Shown here: piece by piece, positions 28,268 through 33,657 of the stretch
Layout of the letters: each line of letters starts with the position of its first letter
Position numbering within the stretch: position 1 is the stretch's first letter
DNA from: Eubacteriales Family XIII. Incertae Sedis bacterium
GTDB lineage: Bacteria; Bacillota; Clostridia; Peptostreptococcales; Anaerovoracaceae
Reading direction: 5' to 3'
Assembly: GCA_031290775.1 (NCBI GenBank)
Contig: JAITMX010000172.1
Span: 1-33,657, forward strand
DNA: 33,657 nucleotides
Position numbers and translations under genes: made by a program
Notes under the pieces: generated by a model
What the model saw: only the letters and a program-made list of their open reading frames with translations
What the model was told of the DNA's origin: nothing
Database searches by the model: none

Positions 28268-29791
28268 TTAGTCTTCTTCGCGATGGCCGACTTTTTCGAT
28301 TGTGTCAGGATCCTGCAGATACAGGATCGCGCCTTGTTCGACCAAGACCTTTTGAAGCTCCTCGTGGTCGTTTTCGAGATCGCGCGGCGTCTTGCCTGTC
28401 TTGGCGCAGATTGCCGCCGCCACGCCGGCCGCCTGGCCGGTGACCATCGTCTGTTGGATGTAGCGCAGGTAAACGGCGCTGTCGGCCGAGACATGCTTGC
28501 CCGCCGCGAGCAGGTTTTCGACCTTTTGCGGCACGAGGATGCGGTAGGGCAGGTCATAGGAACCATGGTGATGCGGCCATTTTTCGAGCGTCTTGCCGCT
28601 CTTGATCACATTCAGCGTGTCCATGCTCGCGACGTGCTGGCTGTCCGCGATGAAGTTGCTCTTGCCGATGACGTCCGGATGCAGCCGCGCCTCGATGACG
28701 TCTTCGCGCCTGAAAGTATAGTCGCCCACGATCCGGGGGCCTTCGCGCAGGCGCAATTCGGTCGCGACTTTCGTGATGTAGGAGTTTTCAAATCCCGGCA
28801 CATAATTTTTGAAGAAACGCCACGCGATTTTGTTTTGGCGCCGGCACTCGCGGATTGCGTGCGTGATATGCCACGCGCTCGTTGGGGGGCAGTCGCTGAC
28901 CTGCGAGCTGTGCTGCAGGTGCGCGACGATATGCGCGCCTTCCTTTGGCGTGAAAAAGACGCCCGCCCCCGAGTGGGGGTGCCAGTCGCCGTTTTCAAGC
29001 GCCGCGTCGCGGAGCTCGTAAAAGCCAACAATCTCGCCGACCTGCTTGATATCGGTCAGGTTTGCGTAAAATTCGCGAATCCGTTCCTTTGTGTTGCCGA
29101 CCGAATCGTTTTGGATCTCGCGCCAACTGAATTGCTTTGGATTGTGGCGCACATACATCAGGAAGCGGTCCCAGTCGACGCCGTCGACGGAAAACGCGAG
29201 CGAATGGGGCGGGAAGCCCTCCTCGTCGAGCATGACGGTCTCTACGCCGGCTTTGGCCGACAGATAGGCTTCGCCCGTGCAGTCGATGACGACTTTGCCG
29301 CGGATTTCCACGCGGCCGTCCGCATTCTCGACGACGACGCCTTTGATCGTGTCGCCGTCCATGACCGCATCCACCACGAGCGTGTCAAGCAGCAGATCGA
29401 CATTTTCCTCGTCCATCATGTCAAAGACAAGCTGCGTCCACCAGTCGGGGTCAACGTAAGCAAAAGTGTAGCCGGAATTGGCGCGCACTTCGGGGAGATA
29501 GTGCGGAAGCGCGTGCCCGGTTTCAAAAAGTTTGCGGTAGGTTTCCCAGGCAAAGCCGCCTACGTCGCGCTGCCCGCGCGAATTGCGCAGGAAAGCGTAG
29601 CAAAACCCGGCCGGGCCGCTGACGGAAAACTGCCCGCCGAGGCAGCCTGTCCGCTCGATCAAAAGCACTTTGGCGCCCGCGCGCGCGGCCGCGATCGCCG
29701 CCGGTATGCCCGAGGTGCCGCCGCCCGCGACGATGACGTCGTACAGCCGCCCGTAATCGCCGTAATCTTCTTTTCTGCCTACAACTCCCAT
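28268..29791 (-). CDS. FAD-dependent oxidoreductase (FAD_oxidored-type)
   Basis: N-terminal DVIVAGGGTSGIPAAIAAARAGAKVLLIERTGCLGGQFSVSG; C-terminal NLLAAGKHVSADSAVYLRYIQQTMVTGQAAGVAAAI; SD aaaggag before ATG 29791. Confidence 0.9.
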   Translation of the reverse strand: MGVVGRKEDYGDYGRLYDVIVAGGGTSGIPAAIAAARAGAKVLLIERTGCLGGQFSVSGPAGFCYAFLRNSRGQRDVGGFAWETYRKLFETGHALPHYLPEVRANSGYTFAYVDPDWWTQLVFDMMDEENVDLLLDTLVVDAVMDGDTIKGVVVENADGRVEIRGKVVIDCTGEAYLSAKAGVETVMLDEEGFPPHSLAFSVDGVDWDRFLMYVRHNPKQFSWREIQNDSVGNTKERIREFYANLTDIKQVGEIVGFYELRDAALENGDWHPHSGAGVFFTPKEGAHIVAHLQHSSQVSDCPPTSAWHITHAIRECRRQNKIAWRFFKNYVPGFENSYITKVATELRLREGPRIVGDYTFRREDVIEARLHPDVIGKSNFIADSQHVASMDTLNVIKSGKTLEKWPHHHGSYDLPYRILVPQKVENLLAAGKHVSADSAVYLRYIQQTMVTGQAAGVAAAICAKTGKTPRDLENDHEELQKVLVEQGAILYLQDPDTIEKVGHREED

Positions 29792-29886
29792 TGAAAAAAC
29801 TCCTTTCTTGTGCGCTTTTCGCGCCGGCGATCCGATAAAAACAGACAAGCGCTTTTGAAAAAAACGCCTGCCCTTTCCGTTGAAAC

Positions 29887-31593
29887 TTATTTGGCCTTAA
29901 AATCTTCGATGCTCTTTGCAATCGTCCCATCCGCAAGCGCGACCGGCTCCACGATGCCTTCGCTGTGCAGCGCCCACGGCAGGATGACGCCGGAGTGCCC
30001 GCCGCGGCCGCCGATCGTGACAATCTCGACATCCTTGGGGAAACGCGTGACCGGCATCGGGTGCTTGTTGGCAAAGCTCGCCGGGCGCACGGGCACGAGG
30101 CCGCGATCCCGCACCATCGGCACCTGATGGTAGACATAGGTGTGGATGTGCTCCTGGATCATTTCTTTCGTATAGCCGGCTTTCTTGAGCATCATCGCGT
30201 GGTCGGGCGTGAGGCAGATGACCATCGGGCCCGGCATATACGCGTTGTTGCTTCCGAGCGTCGTGCAGCAGGCCGTAATCGTGTCGAGCAAGTCATAGCC
30301 GTCGAGCGACAGGAAGTCGATGATGTCATGGAGCGGCTCGGCTTTGAGGACGTAGACCGTCGTCGTGCCCTTGTCGAAATGGTCTTCGTTGATCATATTC
30401 CACTGGGCGAGATCGGGCTCCTCCGCGAAGCAGAATGTGAACTCCGCCTGGCTCGCGATGCAGTCGAGGTCGCAGATGCCGGGGACGCTGCGGAAGACGT
30501 TCATGATGATGAGGTTGAGCGCGCGCCCGATCGTGGCGTTTTGCGGCCAGCCCGGGCCTTGGCAGCCCTGTTTGCCCGAGATGCCGATCTCCTGCGCGAT
30601 CGGGCCGGAGACGATGACGAGCGTGCCGCCCGGGTGTGAGGTCGTGACGCTCTGGTTGAGATTGTAGAGTTTGTTGTTCATCGCTTTGCACGCGGCGATG
30701 ATGATGGGCATGGCGTTGGGCTTGCAGCCTGCCATGACCGCCGCGATGGCCGCGTCCTTCACGGTGACTTCTTTGCCCGACGGCCCCGATGGGTTGCAGA
30801 GCCTGTAGCCTTCCGGGAAAGGCGCATAGGCCAGCATCTTTTCATAACGCGCGCGCGTCGGCGGGATGATGGGCAGCCCGTCGCTGATGTGCTCGGCGTT
30901 GAAGTAGTCGCAGACTTCCTCAAGATAGGCGCCCGGCTCAAGCAGCGCGCTTTCGTCGGCCTCGAGGACAAAAGGCAGCAGCCCGTCCTCCCGCGGCGGC
31001 ACTTTGTCCATCTTGAAGTCGATGTGCGCGAGCTTCGCAAGCGCGTCGCCGTTTGACGTCAGGGAGCCGATGATGTAATCCCACTGTTTGTCGACTTCGG
31101 CGGCGACTTCAAAGGCCGTGCTCGCCTGATAGACATCGAGCGAGCAGAGGCAGAGCTGGCCCGCGCGGTAGACGCCGACGCCCTCCGTGATGCCCGATCC
31201 GGGAGGGGCCGTCATATAGACGGCGGGGACTCCGAGCTTTTCGAGCTCGATCGTGAGGACGGTCGTGGACGAGGACGTGCCCATATCGCCAAAGGCCGTG
31301 ATTGCCGCGACGGGCTCTTCCTTGGCCAGCATGGCCGCGTAGTCCGCCAGCATTTTGGCGTCTTTGCCGCGCACCGTTTCCGTGTACTCGACCCAGTTTG
31401 TGGCGCCGATCTCGGCGAGGCGCTCCTTGATGCGGTCAAAGACCGTCATGTAATTGACAAAGCCCAGCTTCGTGTTGTTGTAAAACAGGATTTTGCCTTT
31501 TTTCAATTCGTCTAATGAGGGACGGTGCGCCAGCGTAATCGTCTGGCGATCTTGGATACCGCGCGGATCCAGCAGAGCATTGAGTTTTGCCAT
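29887..31593 (-). CDS. UGSC-like N-terminal domain fused to a UGSC-associated C-terminal domain
   Basis: N-terminal ILFYNNTKLGF...AAITAFGDMGTSSSTTVLTIELEKLGVPAVYMTAPPG resembles the (C/U)GSC family core; C-terminal SDGLPIIPPT...AVMAGCKPNAMPIIIAACKAM...GGTLVIVSGPIAQEIGISGKQGCQGPGWPQNATIGRALNLIIMNV...FTFCFAEE. SD aggag before ATG 31593. Confidence 0.72.
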   Translation of the reverse strand: MAKLNALLDPRGIQDRQTITLAHRPSLDELKKGKILFYNNTKLGFVNYMTVFDRIKERLAEIGATNWVEYTETVRGKDAKMLADYAAMLAKEEPVAAITAFGDMGTSSSTTVLTIELEKLGVPAVYMTAPPGSGITEGVGVYRAGQLCLCSLDVYQASTAFEVAAEVDKQWDYIIGSLTSNGDALAKLAHIDFKMDKVPPREDGLLPFVLEADESALLEPGAYLEEVCDYFNAEHISDGLPIIPPTRARYEKMLAYAPFPEGYRLCNPSGPSGKEVTVKDAAIAAVMAGCKPNAMPIIIAACKAMNNKLYNLNQSVTTSHPGGTLVIVSGPIAQEIGISGKQGCQGPGWPQNATIGRALNLIIMNVFRSVPGICDLDCIASQAEFTFCFAEEPDLAQWNMINEDHFDKGTTTVYVLKAEPLHDIIDFLSLDGYDLLDTITACCTTLGSNNAYMPGPMVICLTPDHAMMLKKAGYTKEMIQEHIHTYVYHQVPMVRDRGLVPVRPASFANKHPMPVTRFPKDVEIVTIGGRGGHSGVILPWALHSEGIVEPVALADGTIAKSIEDFKAK

Positions 31594-31672
31594 ATTCAAC
31601 TTCTCCTTCTTTCGCTCAACCATATTTTGCGCACTTTGAAACCGCGCACAGACTATAAACATATATAATGCC

Positions 31673-31701
31673 ATTTTCGTGAACACGGGCCAAACTGTCA
31701 A
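31673..31701 (-). promoter_or_regulatory. Putative promoter of the UGSC-fusion gene
   Basis: On the minus strand: TTGACA (31701-31696), 17-bp spacer, GAAAAT (31678-31673); flanked by TGCCATT / AATGGCA. Confidence 0.5.
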
Positions 31702-31783
31702 TGGCAATCGGGGATTTGTCATTTTTAAGCGATTGACATTCGATTGACACTTGCCGCCCGCAAGCCGATAAGGGGGGCGGCCG

Positions 31784-33280
31784 TCACGCGTCAAGCAGGA
31801 GCTGCACTTGCTGCCGGATATATTCCTTGTTTTTCAAAAGCGGCGGGATTCCGTTCCAAACGGATTTGATGTGCTCCATGACAGCGACCACAAAAATCAT
31901 TTCGCGCAGGACGAGGACAAAAGGGCGTTCCGATTTTGTGCCGATGAACTGCACGCCCGTGTTTTCCTGCGCCATGACAAGGATGTCTTCAAACGCGTCC
32001 GTCTCCCCCCCGCCGATCATTCCGGTTTCGATCGTGTCGATATCAAGCATCAGGCCAAACGTTTCGCGGATGACCTCGCGGTAGACCTCGTTGCTGACGG
32101 AGATTCTGCGCCCGATCAGGTAGGTCAGGATGTGCAATTCGACCTCATCCTGGGAAAGGCTCTGTTTGAGCGCCCGGAGGTTGAAGATGTACCGGTTGCG
32201 GGTGCTGATGCTGATCCGCGAAAAGCGGGCGTACATTTCGCGGTATTTGGCGATCTCGTCTGCGGCGAGCCCGTTTTGCATGAGGATGCTGCCGGTGAGC
32301 CCGTCCGACATCGGGACATAGAGCAGGGCCGGCCCATGGAAGTAGCGCGTGTTGCGCATGGAGATCATGCCGGAAAACTCGTTGAGGTATTGCTTGCCGG
32401 AGTCGACATAGTACCGCTTGAATACCGGCCGTGCGCGGTTGAGGTTTTCCTGGATGATTTTTTCGATGTTGGACAAGACGTGCCGGTCGTTTGTGATCCA
32501 TGTGTCGAGCCGTTTTGTATAGGTCCGCGATGACGCGCCGATCAGCGCAAGATGCCCGGGTATCAATATGTACGTATAGACGACGGGGTCGTCGACATAG
32601 TTGGGTATGAAATAATCGACCGTGTGGCCGGTCAGATGGATGGGGAGCCATTTGATGAAAGATTTGGCCATTTCCTCGTAGCTTCGGTTGACGGGGTGGA
32701 CGATCTTGACGATATGCCCGGTCTTTGCGACGATGCGCATATATTTCTCCGACCAAGTCTCCGAGAAGGCTTCGTCTTCGTAAAACCACGCGCCGTCCTC
32801 GGCGGAAAAAGAGATGAGCTCGAGCGACTCCGTTTGCCGCAGGGCGTAGTCGTTGAAGAAATCGATCGCCGCCCTGCGCCCGCTGTTTTTGCGGAAGTGG
32901 TAGGAGATTGCGACATCTACGTCGGGGTTGTTTTCCAGTGGGGCAAAAATATCGTCCCGGCTGCCCGCGTCTGTATCCGCAAGCCATTTTTTCAAGTATA
33001 CGGCGATCTCCGCTTCGGGCGCGCCGGCAATCTCTTTGTAATACGCGGAGAGGAGTTTTTTGATTTTTGAAAAATTGTCCGGCCGGCCGATCGAGAGAAA
33101 ATAATCCGCGATCTTCTCGGCCGAAGCGGAGCCGGCCTTGAGCGCGCGTTTGCCGTTGCGCCATTTGCTGATCAGCGCCTCGTCTACATGAATGATCTTG
33201 GACAAATCTTTCCCTGAAACCTCAAAGGCTTTCAGAAGCAGATCCAGCCGCCCGCGGGCATTCCATTCCTTGTCGTTCAT
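31784..33280 (-). CDS. Large HTH (Cro/C1-type-like) regulator with uncharacterised C-terminal region of about 430 aa
   Basis: N-terminal GRLDLLLKAFEVSGKDLSKIIHVDEALISKWRNGKRALK matches an XRE-like HTH; the rest has no domain I recognise. Confidence 0.75.
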   Translation of the reverse strand: MNDKEWNARGRLDLLLKAFEVSGKDLSKIIHVDEALISKWRNGKRALKAGSASAEKIADYFLSIGRPDNFSKIKKLLSAYYKEIAGAPEAEIAVYLKKWLADTDAGSRDDIFAPLENNPDVDVAISYHFRKNSGRRAAIDFFNDYALRQTESLELISFSAEDGAWFYEDEAFSETWSEKYMRIVAKTGHIVKIVHPVNRSYEEMAKSFIKWLPIHLTGHTVDYFIPNYVDDPVVYTYILIPGHLALIGASSRTYTKRLDTWITNDRHVLSNIEKIIQENLNRARPVFKRYYVDSGKQYLNEFSGMISMRNTRYFHGPALLYVPMSDGLTGSILMQNGLAADEIAKYREMYARFSRISISTRNRYIFNLRALKQSLSQDEVELHILTYLIGRRISVSNEVYREVIRETFGLMLDIDTIETGMIGGGETDAFEDILVMAQENTGVQFIGTKSERPFVLVLREMIFVVAVMEHIKSVWNGIPPLLKNKEYIRQQVQLLLDA

Positions 33281-33286
33281 GAAACG

Positions 33287-33316
33287 ATTGTACCATTATC
33301 AAAATGGCACTGTCAA
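33287..33316 (-). promoter_or_regulatory. Near-consensus sigma-70/A promoter abutting the regulator ATG
   Basis: Minus strand: TTGACA-(18 bp)-TACAAT with TGG extended -10; first base after the -7..-1 interval is the A of ATG 33280. Confidence 0.8.
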
Positions 33317-33366
33317 AATACGAGTCAAAAAATACGAGCCGTCAGAACCGTCGGGTCGGACAGGAC

Positions 33367-33540
33367 AAACGCATCAATTTTTATCCGATGTTGTTGTACC
33401 TGTTGTCATTCCGGGCTTGACCCGGAATCCAGATGATTTAGATGTCACCAAAAGTGATTAGAAACTGGATTCCGGCTCGTAGGCCGGAATGACTGTATTA
33501 TCAATCGATTTTCTTATACTGCCAATAAATTGATGCGTTT
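33367..33540. repeat. MITE-like element with 14-bp perfect TIRs and an internal GTCATTCCGG...CCGGAATGAC palindrome
   Basis: AAACGCATCAATTT (33367-33380) and AAATTGATGCGTTT (33527-33540); inner arms 33405-33432 and 33465-33493. Confidence 0.8.
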
Positions 33541-33641
33541 GTAACTGTTCAGACTTGCCTCGTCATTGCGAGCGAAGCGAAGCAATCCAGTGGATAATGG
33601 ATTGCCGCGGTCGCTACGCTCCCTCGCAATGACGGGCAATT
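33537..33641. repeat. MITE-like element copy B (inverted orientation relative to copy A; may run to the window edge)
   Basis: 74-bp core 33561-33634 is the reverse complement of 17401-17474 with one mismatch; preceded by TTTGTAACTGTTCAGAC resembling copy A's TIR. Confidence 0.88.
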
Positions 33642-33657
33642 GGCTTGCAATAGCACG

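Noticed and set aside
28199-29794. 531-aa plus-strand ORF antisense to the FAD oxidoreductase
   Set aside because: Shadow ORF of a clear FAD_oxidored-type gene.
31240-31300. Possible selenocysteine codon at the UGSC motif
   Set aside because: The codon at the expected U position is ATG (Met); no in-frame TGA was seen and the ORF is continuous.
33312-33338. CRISPR-like direct repeats
   Set aside because: Only two short adjacent units with no spacers and no cas genes in the window.
1-33657. tRNA, rRNA or phage genes
   Set aside because: None recognised by eye; a tRNAscan/Infernal run would be needed to exclude small RNA genes.

Overview
The window is 33.7 kb, GC-rich, and looks like one Firmicutes/Clostridia-type chromosome. 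It falls into five blocks. (1) 1-5141 (+): division and cell-wall core, murD (3' part) - ftsW - murG - ftsQ/divIB - ftsZ. (2) 5163-9045 (+): molybdenum block, MoeA-like molybdopterin-binding protein and modA-modB-modC. (3) 9054-17295 (-): two hybrid histidine kinases bracketing an aldehyde dehydrogenase, a FIST-domain protein, panC and a Rossmann/DUF2520 (PanG-like) reductase. (4) 17514-21513 (-): an operon of a second aldehyde dehydrogenase, two QueG-like double 4Fe-4S proteins and a 2[4Fe-4S] ferredoxin-type protein. It is divergent from a sugar-type ABC importer (+, 21751-25529). (5) 25625-33280 (-): a cluster of a large HTH regulator, a UGSC-like fusion protein, an FAD-dependent oxidoreductase, an iron-type alcohol dehydrogenase, a URO-D-like methyltransferase homolog and a 49-aa ORF. 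The best candidate for an undescribed system is block 5, possibly together with block 4. Its central protein appears to fuse a UGSC-type domain, with the U/C position degenerated to Met, to the domain I recall as the usual UGSC partner. Its regulator has a near-consensus promoter that places +1 on the A of the ATG (predicted leaderless), and both promoters share a TGCCATT/AATGGCA inverted motif. Several MITE-like palindromic repeats sit between genes, including a 74-bp core present twice (73/74 identical). All family assignments come from reading the translations; no database search was run.
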